DNA from: Branchiostoma floridae
Lineage: Eukaryota > Chordata > Leptocardii > Amphioxiformes > Branchiostomatidae
DNA: 64,000 bases
Direction of reading: 5' to 3'
NCBI RefSeq assembly: GCF_000003815.2
Contig: NC_049994.1
Span: forward strand, 5,973,283 to 6,037,282
Shown: in pieces, positions 1-11,526 of the stretch
Layout of the letters: each line of letters starts with the position of its first letter
Numbering within the stretch: position 1 is the stretch's first letter
Position numbers and translations under genes: made by a program
The notes under the pieces: model-generated
Databases searched by the model: none
What the model was told of the DNA's origin: nothing
What the model saw: the letters and a program-made list of their open reading frames with translations, nothing else

Positions 1-854
1 AAGGTCGCTCAATGCTTACGTCAATGGGAAAATAAATCGGGACCGAGAAAAAGCGGTCGAAATGGCCAGGTGGTCGCTGAGAAGAGGTGGTCGCTCGGGC
101 AGGTTTGACTGTACATGTTCCATTGTAACACTGTATACACATTGTTACCACTAACTTGTACCATCACAGTGGCAGCTGTACAAATAAGACATAAGCTAAG
201 AAGTAAGAATAATAAGTCAAGTCAAACACCTTGGACACCCTGTAGCACTACAACCTGCAGTAACAATACATGTACAAGCTTTTATACCGGATGCTTAAAT
301 AGCCTCAGGAAAAATAAACTTCCTTCCGCAGTCAAGCAAAAAACTGCATAATGTCACTGTTATTTTTTGTTTTCAACTTCTAACATCCACAGGTTTAAGT
401 TTGGACAAAAGGATAAGCAGTTATTGTACCATACTTACTTATCCATAGACAGAAAACGTAACAAACTGCTTTCTGAGAAAAGTACTACTGGTAGACTTGC
501 ATGGCAGAGTCAAAAGTTCAGTTTGTCTAGTCTGGGTGAAAAGGTCAAAAGTCAGATGACTGTACCATTCTGGCAGGTTTTGAAGGGGTGAAACACTTTT
601 TTCTTTGAAAGTGAATTGGTTAGGCCATAGTTTTAAAATGCTACCTCATATCGACATGATAATGTCTAGCCATTCATTGTTAATATACTGTTAATGATAA
701 TAATAATAAAATATACATGTAGCTAACAATAATAATTTCAATTGTGCAATGTTCTCAACCTCTGCATAATTAATTGATATTCAATGCATGTCAGTCAAAG
801 TACCATTCGTATGGCATAAGTAACATCTTCCTAATCATACTGTTAGCTACACAA
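1..854. other. No gene seen
   Basis: Two short plus-strand open frames (115-351 and 367-591) lack splice context and have unremarkable composition. I see no domain, RNA gene or clear repeat boundary here. Confidence 0.5.
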
Positions 855-1194
855 CAGGGCTCTAGCGAGCGTCCGTTTTTCCGTCAATTGACGGAAATTT
901 GCTGCGTCTGACGGAAAAATTTTAAAACCAATCCGTCAACCTTGACGGACAAAAATCCTTGGTGGAAGCTACAGGCGGCTTGGGGACGCCGTCCACGGCC
1001 GTAAAAGCCACACACTGTTTGTTTTGCTATTGTTATGATTGTTGACAATGTGTGTCGGCGCCCTTTTGCATACGATAATCTCATTAAAACCCGTTTTTTA
1101 AGGTCTCAGTTCAGTTCTTCTCATTAATTTTCGCGGTTTTCGCGACGATTGTAATTGGCTGACGGAAAAAAATTTCGAGCTGGCTAAAGCCCTG
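855..1194. mobile_element. hAT-type MITE with 8-bp target duplication
   Basis: A 340-bp element with 16-bp terminal inverted repeats of consensus CAGGGCTYTAGCSAGC (two mismatches). It is flanked by a perfect 8-bp direct repeat, CTACACAA, at 847-854 and 1195-1202. An 8-bp target duplication and a CAGGG terminus are hallmarks of hAT transposons. No transposase is encoded, so it is non-autonomous. Inside are several TCCGTCA/TGACGGA motifs in both orientations. Confidence 0.85.
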
Positions 1195-1605
1195 CTACAC
1201 AATAAACAGTACATACTAGTATTAGTTATGCATTCAGACTGTGAACCATTTGTGAGCACTTTTGGGAATTCCCTTCACCAGCATTTGGCACATTTGGTAC
1301 ACCACAGTATTGTAGCCTGATTAAATCTTGCTTATAGCTGCCCGCCCAACATCAGGCCAGCCTCCTAGCAGGGAGGGGCCAGTTTGTATTACACTTACAG
1401 ACTTAACAGTGTTGAATTGACATCATGTAAGCAAAGCTTCCATCTGTGTTAAGACTTAGACAGATCAAAGTCTTATCTGGCACCAGATGGTGCTGATAAC
1501 ACTGTCATCTGCACACAGGTGTGTCTCCTTTATCAACAGGTGTTTCTGACAAGGGACATGTGGACTGAGCACAAGGGAGATTTCAAAGCAGATGTGAGAC
1601 TTTCA

Positions 1606-1759
1606 TAGCCTCCGTAGCAGGCTCTCTGAGGTCTTTTTTTTTGGCTCATAATACACTTTTGCTGGCGATCAGCGACGGCTGGCGATCAGCGACCCAGTAC
1701 AAAAAGAGAAGTGTATTATGAGCCAAAAAAAGGCCCCAGAGAGCCTGCTATGGAGGCTA
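1606..1759. mobile_element. Foldback MITE with 9-bp target duplication
   Basis: Near-perfect long inverted arms begin TAGCCTCCGTAGCAGG on the left and end with the complement on the right. The copy is flanked by the 9-bp direct repeat AGACTTTCA (1597-1605 and 1760-1768). A 9-bp duplication fits Mutator-like or Merlin-like elements. A related, larger palindrome lies at 11871-12220. Confidence 0.8.
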
Positions 1760-2813
1760 AGACTTTCAATTGTAGGCCTTTAAATTTTCAACTCTTTTAA
1801 CAATCTATTCAGAAAGGTTATGACTATCATGAGTTATGCATGTTGTAGGTTTAATATTACAAGCAAATCAATTTTTGTGGTCTTTTGGTTTTAGTGATGC
1901 AAAAATTTATACTCTCCAAGCAGAGATTAGACTTCGGCTGTTTTTTTTTTTAGCATTTTTAGGTGTTTTCATCAGGCTTTCTATTTTGTACCATTTTCTG
2001 TATGTCTCGCGCCTAAACCTCTGCTGGTACACAGAAGCATCAGTCAACCCCCCCCCCCCAACACTGTGTCTTGCAATACTGACAGCATGAGGCATACTTA
2101 ATTTCAAGTTATTGTTGTACAAAGTTAACAGTATCTTGAACTATAGCTACTAACCACATACTTTGGGCTTATATATATATATCATTACAAGCCCTGAATA
2201 GGAAAGCTACACCTGAGTATGTTTTCTTACCAACACATTTTGCTTTATCAATAGAGTAGTGCTACATATTTTTTCACATATTAATTTTTGGCTAATACTA
2301 GAAATTGAAATTAGTAAAGCATTATGAAGCGTGGCATGGTAGGCCAAAATGACAGTTGAAATATTTGAATGATGGCAACATGGTATGTGGTGTCAAGGAC
2401 AATTATTGTCCTTGGTGGTCTGTCAACTTTTTTGCAGGAAGTGGGGGAGGGCGTGGCAAAGGAGGGGCCAAGGTAAAACAAGGGGTTGGGGTTTTGGGGG
2501 AGGGGGGCTCTTTCGACCATCAATATCTGTCAGCTCAATCTAAACTACACCAGATCATCGTAAATAAAACGCTGTGTTATGGACAACAAAAACAACAGCA
2601 CGAAACTAACGAGTCTAGCTAGCAGGCGTCGGGTCTAGGGTTACATGGTTGTTTATACACATGTAAAGTGACCCCGACCCCAACCAGCCAAAAAAAACAC
2701 TGACCGATAATTTGACCGTTACTTATACCGACATGTCAGTGCGTTTCCCAACCAAATCTCGACCCTAAACAAGAACCTTAACCCGGCTAACATCAGGAAT
2801 AAGTGTTACCTAC

Positions 2814-2939
2814 CTGGTTACAACGACGACAGACGACATCCTGTCCAAAACGTTCGTGTTTTCCGACCTGGAATTTTCCACTGCCGACTGCACACGTTTT
2901 TCTGTCACCTTCGCAGGGTAGATGGAACGGAGCGTCCAT
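2814..2939 (-). CDS. Possible first coding exon, Cys-rich, gene unknown
   Basis: An ATG in good context (GAAATGG) opens a 42-codon frame that ends exactly at a strong donor (CAG then GTAGGT). The peptide starts MDAPFHLPCEG and ends VVCRRCNQ, with four cysteines. No stop lies between the ATG and the donor, and the exon ends in phase 0. I do not recognise the family. There is no signal peptide. A continuing exon to the left was not found, so the gene may run out of the window or this may be chance. Confidence 0.35.
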
Positions 2940-4186
2940 TTCAACCACAGGGGTGTTTTCAATAACAGTAAACCTCCTCGAATTAATCTACTGCATATGT
3001 AAATACTATAAAACAAGTAATCATACATTGGTACCACTTGATAGGTATTTACAGTATAAATGGTTCTAAATTTATGAAGATAATTTTTTCATCTATTTGT
3101 TTTAAACACCCCCACAGATTCAATGAGCTCGTTTAGCTCTCGTATCCAGGACTTACATTTCTGTTTATTCTCGTTCCCATTCAACTTGAAAACAGGTCCG
3201 ATAGAGTGTCCGATAGCAAATCCGGGGAAAGTCTCTTTTATGATATGAATAAATGAATTCAATCAATGAATTCGAGTTTCAAAGTGATTTCGAAATGATG
3301 AACCGTATTCATAGTTTGGCAGCATTGTTTATTTCTTTGCAACAAACTCTAAACCTCATTGACTAAACAACAACTTAGGCAACCGTGCTTGAACACCAGA
3401 AATGAAAAATTCTTAAGAGTGAGTTTTATTTGTCATCTACACCGTAATCAGACTAAAATTGTTAGTCAGTGAAGAGCAAACCTACAATAACTACAAAAAT
3501 TCCATTGTTTCAGGCTTTTAGGGACCCGACAGTACTACAACACTGCTAAACTAATAAAATGCAATTGAAAATACACGAGTGAAAAGTTGACTTGTCTTCT
3601 TGACAATACTCGTCAATAGTACTAATCCATAATTTTCGCATGACACTATTATTGACATCACATAGAGTTACAGAAATAATGAATATAGTTTATCAAATCC
3701 CAAGGCGTCTTCTAGTGCTGAGGAATACCAGGAAGTAAAGTTTCTGAGAGTAAAATTTACGGTTAAAATTATGAGATCTGTCATCATAATAAACCGTTAC
3801 GTATTAAGTAAAAGTGATTTCGGACAGCTTTTCACTTTTTTTGAGAGAGATTTCTTATATGCTAAGCACACAGAAAGTATAAACATTATACCATAAGAAC
3901 AAAATATTTTGCCCATGGACTTTTACAAACTGCGCCGCACTCGAAGTCTTTTAAAAGTACTAACGTTAGTACCGTAGTGAAACACACACTAAAATACTAT
4001 AAGGCTTGCATTTAATATCATGGCCGGTCCTTTTAAACAAGTATGATGCTGAAATATGTCCGACTTTATAGCAAGAAATTGAAATTTGTTCATTTACAAT
4101 ATGGTATATATTTACAAATATCATAATTTCTTGTACTAGCGGTGATGGGCAGATGTTATTCATGACAGTATCCTATGTTTATATAT
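2940..4186. other. No gene seen
   Basis: AT-rich intergenic sequence. I find no exon with matched splice sites and no clear repeat termini. Confidence 0.5.
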
Positions 4187-4433
4187 AGTAAGGTTCTTTG
4201 GGCACAACCAGGGAGTACTTACTTCCAACATTTTGGTGACACCATCATCAGGGGATGAGGGGGGATAGAAATTAGCCACGTTTGGGACGGCATTCTCGCT
4301 TCTGCAGCGCCACCTACATCGGCTATAAGTAGCAGCGAGAATCGTATCCAGCCATTCTAACCCTGATGATGGTGTCTGACAGACGACGAAACGTTGGGAG
4401 TGAGTACTCCTTGGTTGTGCCTAAAAAACTAAC
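4187..4433. mobile_element. Foldback MITE (GGCACAACCAGGGAGT family)
   Basis: The left arm reads GGGCACAACCAGGGAGTACT and the right arm is its imperfect complement near 4400-4420. Between them are inverted CATCATCAGGG / CCCTGATGATGG blocks. Related copies lie at 16404-16600 (ending next to the stop codon of the GTPase-kinase gene) and, more degraded, at about 29430-29590. Confidence 0.75.
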
Positions 4434-4501
4434 TAAATGAATAATTGCCAACCTGATGAAGTTATTTACGGAGTATCATATGTTATCACAGTAGAATTCA
4501 T

Positions 4502-7500
4502 TCACATAAGTAGTACATGTTTATTGTCCATGTCTAGTTCTGTAGGTCGGCTGTGTTGTTTCATCAAACCCTCGGTCTCAACAGTACCCACTGCCTTTTC
4601 GTGCGCTGCCTCCTGCAGTTTGGCGGCGTCCTCTAGGAGACGCTTCTTCTCCTCTTTGGAGACATCAGGATTCATGGCCAGGCCCATCAGGTACTCGGCT
4701 GTCTCAAGGAGTTTCTTCTTTTGCTTCTCGACATCCGAGCTAACGCTGAGAAAGAAGAATATGTAAATCTCAGTCTTACAGACTATGAAAACAGATTATT
4801 GGTTTCTCTGCTATACTATATATTCTAAGGCTATGTTGATTTGATTATATGGATTCTCTGAGAACCTCAAAACTGATGCGAGCGTGCAATTTAAAAAAGA
4901 AAGGTTTGAAACAAAAAAAAAGTTGCCTTCATTGCGAAATCGAAGTGGTCCAAGGAATGTTGAACATATGGCCAAACACGCAGAATATTGTACACCAAAC
5001 AATATAATCTTCATTCTTGTTCTTTCACATGTTATCTGGCCTTTCTATGACATTTTACAATATTTGTTTTTGCAATCCACGGTACGTATTTGGTTATTTA
5101 AAGCTGCTTTATACGATTTACAGTGTGGTTGAAAACTACTTTTTTTTTGGTAAATGGCCGAAAATTGATGCGCGGATGTCNNNNNNNNNNNNNNNNNNNN
5201 NNNNNNNNNNNNNNNNNNNNNNNNNNNNNNNNNNNNNNNNNNNNNNNNNNNNNNNNNNNNNNNNNNNNNNNNNNNNNNNNTCCCTCCTCTTCATGCCCTT
5301 TCTCCTCTTCTTCTTCCTCCTCCTTTTCTTCCTCTCTCTCGTCTTCTTCCTCTCCGTCCTTTTCTTTCCCTTCCTCCTGGTCTTTTTCCTCTCCGTCATT
5401 TTCATTCTTTTCTTCCTCTTCTTCTTCCTCTCTGTCCTTTTCATCCCGTTCCTCCTGTTCTTTTTCCTCTCCGTCATTTTCACCCCCTTCCTCCTCCTCT
5501 TCTTCCTCTCTGTCCCTTTCATCCCCTTCCTCCTGTTCTTCCTCCTCTTTATCCCCATCCTCCTCTTCTCCCTCCGGTTCATCCCCTTCCTCTTTCGAGC
5601 CTTTTCCCCCTTGCCTATCATCATCCTCTGCCTCATCCTCTTCTGACTCCTTTTCATCTTTTACTTCATCTTCATCAACTTCGTTCTTTTCGTCTTCATC
5701 ACTCTCGTCTACATCCTTTCCTTCCTTATGCTCCGTATCTTCGTGTCCCTCTTTCCTTCTTAAGGCGTCTACTTCCGCCATCGCCTTTTGGATATCAGCA
5801 TATGCCTGGTCTGCATCTATGTCATCTGTTGTTTCTTCCTTCTCCTTTTGTCCTGTGCTCTCCTCTTCACTTTTATCATCAGAGACCTCATCGTCATCTT
5901 TCTTATCTTCAGTTTCATGTTCTTTCTTTTCTTGTTTTTTAGTCTCTTCTTCTTCTTTGTCTCCTTCTGTCTTTTCTCCATCAATACTTTCTTTTTCGTC
6001 GTCTTGGTCAGCTTTGGCAAGAGCTTTGCCGAGGTCTTCCAAAGCATCGATCTTTTCTCCCTCACTTTCCTTGGATTCCTCGAGAACATGCTTCAGTCCA
6101 TTGTCCGCCTGTTTTAATTCGTCCAGTCGTTCTTCGTCCTCCTTTCGGTTTATTTCGTGTCGGTAAATTTCGGGTTCGTCTCGGTCATCGTCGGAGTTTT
6201 CCGGTCGATGCAAGCGATCAAGCACACCCTCCACGTTGGCGAGCATGCCGTCTATAGCGACATTGAGGTCAGACTTCTCCGCAGCCTTAAGACAGAAAAA
6301 AAATGTTATTTTATTTTTTCTATATTTCTAATCACCTTTGCCAAGAAGGTTAAGGTGGGTTTACACGTGCGTATATATTCAAGTCCGTATGAGATATCTG
6401 TATGGAAGTCTTAGCCTCTACCAGGTTTCACGGGTTGCTGGAAATATGATAAAAATTGGACAAATCAGGGAGGTTTCAACCTCCTCGGACAAATATAGAC
6501 AGATAAAATTCCAGACGAGTTGGCTGGGTCGCAAACCATACTCCCAGACCAGATAACTCCTTTGGCATGTTATGATACAGAATATGTGCCCAATTTCTAC
6601 TATTTTTACAGTGACCTGTGGAGCCTGGTAGATGATAAGAACTCCATACGGACCTCATTCGGTCTTGAATATATCAAGGAGGTTGAAAAGACATGTGGCC
6701 ACACCTTTATGTGTCACGCGTGAGTTCGTACGTGCTTGTGCGAACAGGACAACTCGACAATGCCTTGGTGGATTGTCTTGATATTTGGCATGTGGATAAA
6801 CCTTGCTGAGACCTCAAAATCACTACATCGAGAGTTTCAGCCCCTAACCGCTTGTTATGGTACTGCAGGAGATCATCCGGCGTTGATATCTCGCGTTCTG
6901 GACAAGCAGGCTATGCTTATGGTCACGATTTCATTGTCTATACCAGACTGACTACGCTAGCTATCATAGGGAGAATAATTTGCCTGGGGAGTTTTGCTAC
7001 CAGAGGAGTTGGTTGGCCCCACAGGGGGAACATGAATCCAAGCGTGGACCATGTAAAACCCTGGCCAATTCCCCGGGGGTTTTTTTTGATGAATTTTACA
7101 ATTCCCGTCTCCCCGCAGGAACGCCTGTTGGAGGCTAATGATTTTAGGTCTTTAATCAGAGGAGTTTATCAATACATTATATAAGATAACGATTAATCAC
7201 AGCTAAAACAATAAGTTTTGTTTGCCTTACAAACGGTTGAGATAATAGCTCTGCATCTTTTCGCAAAGGTACAAATTGATCCATTATTTTGTCTCTTGGG
7301 AATCAGTAATGACTACCCAACTGACTAATTGATCAGCATCATAACAATTCCCTACTGTGAAGCTGTTTTACATGGCTCTGATGTATTGTGCAATGATCTC
7401 TCTGGTCCAGCTAGGGCCGACTCGATCGCGTTGAGAATGGTCAAAATTTCTTTGACGAAGTCGCTAGCAAATTTTGCCATTGAAAAGTAAAATAAACTAA

Positions 7501-9386
7501 TGTCCTAGCTAGACCTACGGCACATTTCCAATTAAACCGGGGCCTGGCCGGGCAATAATGTAGGTTTTAGAATCTTATACTCGATATCATGTATATACAT
7601 ACAATCGGTTAATATTTGTATGTTAGAATTTATATTATTTCCCCGTTTTCAATCACTCCATGTATTTGATTTTGTTCACTTGCAATTAGCCCCAAGGGCA
7701 TGAATTTGCAATAAAACATTTATTTACAAAGTATAAAAGACACCAAAATACACGAGATGTAAGGAAACTAGTCGTGGGCATTATTTGTGTAGATTGTTAT
7801 TTATACATTTCTATTTTTCGTTTCCACAAACAGCCCGTCTGGGCCCCGGTTTGAAAATGTCGGCCTTACCCTTCTGTTTCTTGACAGGTCCTCTGTACGT
7901 CCATTATACGTTGGGAGGGCGAGGCTTACGTAGGCTGAAAAAGAAGGACAACAGAAAATGACTTCTCAGAACCCAATTACGTTACCTCAAGAAACAATAC
8001 ATGTATTAACCACACAGTGCCCTAGAGACGATCTTCCTGCCTCGTCAGTATGTAAAGGTGTTGGTAATAGAGCTATTTCGTCATTACAATGCATTAGGGT
8101 GCTGTAACTATCATAAGCTTTGGTCGACCAAGAAAGAAAGACAACTCAGGATTCCGAAAATTTACAATGCAATGTAGTCAATCAAAGTCTAAGTACTACG
8201 AAATCTTATCTTTATTTGGTGTTTTAAGTTTAAGTCAAAATGTGTCAAAGCATGTTTTCTTTGACTGAAATTGTATATCGGAAACAAATCATGGTTACGA
8301 AAGCCAATTATACAGAAAATCCACCTGTACAATTACAAAGGCCCCATCCTAACATTACAAGGAAGGGTGCATTAAGGGACAATACCGTGTGCATGTGACG
8401 TTACAAGCTAAATTTGAGAAAAGCTCAATGATGAAAGAGTCCACAAAGTGCTGTTTTCAATATTTTCTACCGTCTTCTATCGTACCTTTTTAATCCACGT
8501 GCCTCTTCTTTTTCAATTAGTATCTTAATTAGTATCTAATTAGTATCGCAACAAATCTGAATTCATTTTTGGCAAAAATCAATTTACTCCGTGCAGTCCG
8601 GTAACTCATACTAATTTGTATGGCGTAACTACTAGGATATCGAGCGGTTGGACCAGTTAGAACTGATGACCTCATACAGACTTAGCACTAGCAATTAAGG
8701 ATTTTTCTGTATCTAACAAATTTAATCTTTAGAAGTCGAGGAGATGTAGTCATATACATGTACCTCAGGTGTTCGACACATGCGATCAGCAAGATTTGGA
8801 CAAACCGTAGTCCTATATAGGAAATAGGAAATCTACATAGTGATGTCTTTTGAAGACCTGTGGTAATGCATTTATCAGTTACATAGAAAGTCATGAGATT
8901 CCCTCACTTCAGACACACGAGTACGTAGCACTGACAAATTTATATTCCTCATGCGAAAAACCGACCATAGCTAAACCCATACAGTCCTACATTTTCACCA
9001 TTACCAAGAAGCGAGAAGAAGTCGAGCTTCTGTGTTAGTTTTGTCTTGTTGTACCTGTACAACGTCTCCATCCATTTAACTATTCACTGATAACGTGAAA
9101 ATCAGGGCAATTCTTACGGTACTGAGTTCCTATCAGGTGCCATCCACTGTTTATATAGTGTTGCCACTTCAAATGTACACTACACACAAAACTTATGTAT
9201 TGCACACTCAAGACATGAAAGCGTGACGTTTTCCGGACCCAGTCCACCCTATAGTATTAACCCGCGCATGTTACTGAAACAACTAAAAGAAAAATACCTC
9301 AGAAAAACCGTGTTTTCTTTTAAAAATGACTTACCTAACGTTACGGTTGTCACAAGTACCAGCCAGAAGTCGACAGGAACCGCCAT
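4502..9386 (-). CDS. Secreted, extremely acidic granin-like protein (gapped)
   Basis: A spliced gene with four exons placed. Exon 1 is 9386-9335 (ATG; a 17-residue hydrophobic start MAVPVDFWLVLVTTVTL; donor TTAG then GTAAGT). Exon 2 is 7934-7870 (acceptor TTTTTCAG, donor AGG then GTAAGG). Exon 3 starts at 6285 and runs at least to the gap at 5281. The last exon is 4745-4502, ending in TGA. The reading phases of exons 1-2-3 match (1, then 0). The joined start reads as a signal peptide ending near YVSLA. Exon 3 encodes 335 codons dominated by Glu, Asp and Lys, with long Glu runs. The last exon encodes a charged helical segment (about 80 aa). No enzyme domain is visible. Composition and secretion resemble granins of dense-core granules, but that is analogy only. 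The 100-N gap hides the exon 3 donor and possibly further exons. Confidence 0.65.
5181..5280. other. Assembly gap (100 N)
   Basis: One hundred consecutive N, the usual placeholder for a gap of unknown size. It falls at the low-complexity GAA/GAG-rich 3' side of exon 3 of the acidic gene, where assembly failure is expected. Sequence left of the gap (below 5181) looks intronic. Confidence 0.99.
6353..6706. mobile_element. PIF/Harbinger-like MITE
   Basis: Long imperfect inverted arms start AGGTGGGTTTACACGTGCG and end in CACACCT. Flanks of TTA on both sides (6350-6352 and 6707-6709) fit the 3-bp target of PIF/Harbinger elements. The same terminus (AGGTGGGGTCACAC) occurs at about 9940 and at both ends of the 1.55-kb element inserted in histone H1 at 55803-57353. 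It lies in an intron of the acidic gene. Confidence 0.7.
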
Positions 9387-9937
9387 TTTGTTTCACTAAG
9401 TGTCCCCCAAAAAACTTGTTCTGCAAGTTGCTGTATTACGTGTGTAATGCACGCAGGGACAGGGTCAGTGGGTGTGCATTATTTTGTGGGGGTGTGCAAT
9501 GTATCCGGTACCGGCACACGTATACTTTTTAACATTCATGATTGTGTAGAAACGCCTAGTTATCAAACCTTGGCGTAATTTTTCTCACTAGAATATGTCC
9601 ACTGTGTGCTATTCTAGGAATGCAACGGAGAAGGCACTCAGGTTGTGTTCAAGCAACCTATAACCCCCCTCCACATGTAATATATTCTTGTGGTACATAC
9701 CTGTGAAATGGACCGCACGGAAAATATGCCCCTAAGCTAAACACCGGGACAACAAAACTACTCCGTAATTTCCTATTCACGAAATGTATCAAATGGTGTC
9801 CAGAGGGCTAGGTTTATGACACGGAACAATCGCTGTCCTGTTTGGTCCACATTACAAGTTACATGTGATTCTGAACAACATGTATGGTTCTTTTAAAATG
9901 TTTTGTTCATGTTTTGGTGTATTGTTTTGTGTTGTGG

Positions 9938-10240
9938 GGCAGGTGGGGTCACACGTGCGTATAACGTTATATTCAAGTCCGCATGAGGTCCGTTTGGAAG
10001 TCGTAGCCTCTACCTGTCTCCACAGGTTGCTGGAAAATAATTTGAAATTGGACATATGATAGACAGATAATATGCCCGACAAGTTAGCTGAAAATATTCC
10101 TCGGCCAGCTAACTCCTTTGCCATGTTACGCATCTATATTTGCCCAATTTATACTATTTGTACAGTGACCTATGGAGCCGGGTAGAAACTAAGATTTCCA
10201 CACGGACCTCATACGGACTTGAATATATATTGTAATACAT
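9938..10240. mobile_element. Related AGGTGGGGTCACAC MITE copy
   Basis: The left end matches the termini of the elements at 6353-6706 and 55803-57353. The interior matches 6353-6706 over most of its length (for example the blocks TAGCCTCTACC and CAGTGACCT.TGGAGCC). The right end is degraded, so the boundary is approximate. Confidence 0.65.
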
Positions 10241-10410
10241 GTGAACGTGTGAACATAGAAATAAAACTCACTGCAAACGCCGTGTGCACGACATTGTTCG
10301 GTATATCATGTTTTGATTTCTGACGTCGTTGTTTCATAGCGAAGCTTATTATGATCAAGTTTGAAAGCACATTCTGCCACACAGGCTGAATAACATACTT
10401 CTACAGAAAA

Positions 10411-10580
10411 TACTGTAAATGCAGAGATGTTCGCGGTGGATTAATGTTCGAGGTTTTCGCGGTGGCCACTTCACCGTGAACTTAAAACCACCGCGAACAT
10501 TTTTCTATCATGGTATTAGACTGCAGTCTATGGTGTTACCGCGAAATTAAATTCCCGCGAACTTAAATGTATTTACAGTA
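10411..10580. mobile_element. TACTGTAAATGC foldback MITE
   Basis: The termini TACTGTAAATGC and ATTTACAGTA are inverted. The interior is a foldback of CGCGGT/ACCGCG-rich blocks (TTCGCGGTGG and CCACCGCGAA). The TA at each outer edge suggests a mariner-like target, but this is inferred. Confidence 0.7.
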
Positions 10581-11526
10581 CTTAAAACTCTTGACCAGTT
10601 TGGGAGAGAAATACAAAATGCATAACGTGACATATTAGGTATAGTAGTACATAACATTCATAATATTCCGCCATCTTGACCATACTTGTCAAGATCTAAA
10701 TTCACAAGTAATACTACATTGTATAGTGAAACAGATCGGTATAGGGCAGATAAGCTTTTGTTTGCAGTACTTGTATGTATTTACTTGAAAATTGCTCGCA
10801 TCATACATGCATACAGCTAACATGTTTGATATACAGCTACTGTCCATTCAAAATATCTGTCATATAGGGGACCTGACTGTTCTTATATTTGTTTGTCCTT
10901 GTTCTGATGGTAGACAGAAGATGCTTGTATCACTCAGAGTCTCTAGTACTGATCATCGCCGCGGAAAGGTATAAACCAGCCCCTGGATGTTTCTGTTTCA
11001 GTCAGTCATTTTGCAAAATATAGCATGGGCCGGTCCTGACGCCTGAATTCTAATGTGAACAGGTCCATGACCAGTTTGCTACATACTTCAACTAGATGCA
11101 GCATTCCTGACATACGCATGTATATACAATCCAAAGAAACTTAATACCTACAATGTCAACAAAAACTGCGACTTTCTCTTTCGACATTGATCTTTTTTTG
11201 CTAACAACATGATCTGGGATTTTAGTCTTTTCATGCCACAGATGATAAAATACTTTGGTACATACTTCGACTTGAGCCTGCTCATTATATATACCATACG
11301 TACATATTTATGCAGTGTATAGTTATGCAGTATTACTGTATATACATATATACGTTACAAATACAAACAACAAAATCTCTTCGTTGAAAGAGACAATAGT
11401 ATTAAAAAATATTGTATACTGTATGCTCAAAGTGTGAAATATAACGCTGTGGGCGATGGAATATGGAAAGAAAAACATTGCTATTGTACTAACTTGAGCT
11501 TGTCACTGACTTGTGGAATCTTTCTC

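Noticed and set aside
5123-6166. 347-codon plus-strand frame rich in Ser
   Set aside because: It is the antisense of the Glu/Asp-rich exon (GAA/GAG read backwards), and part of it is N.
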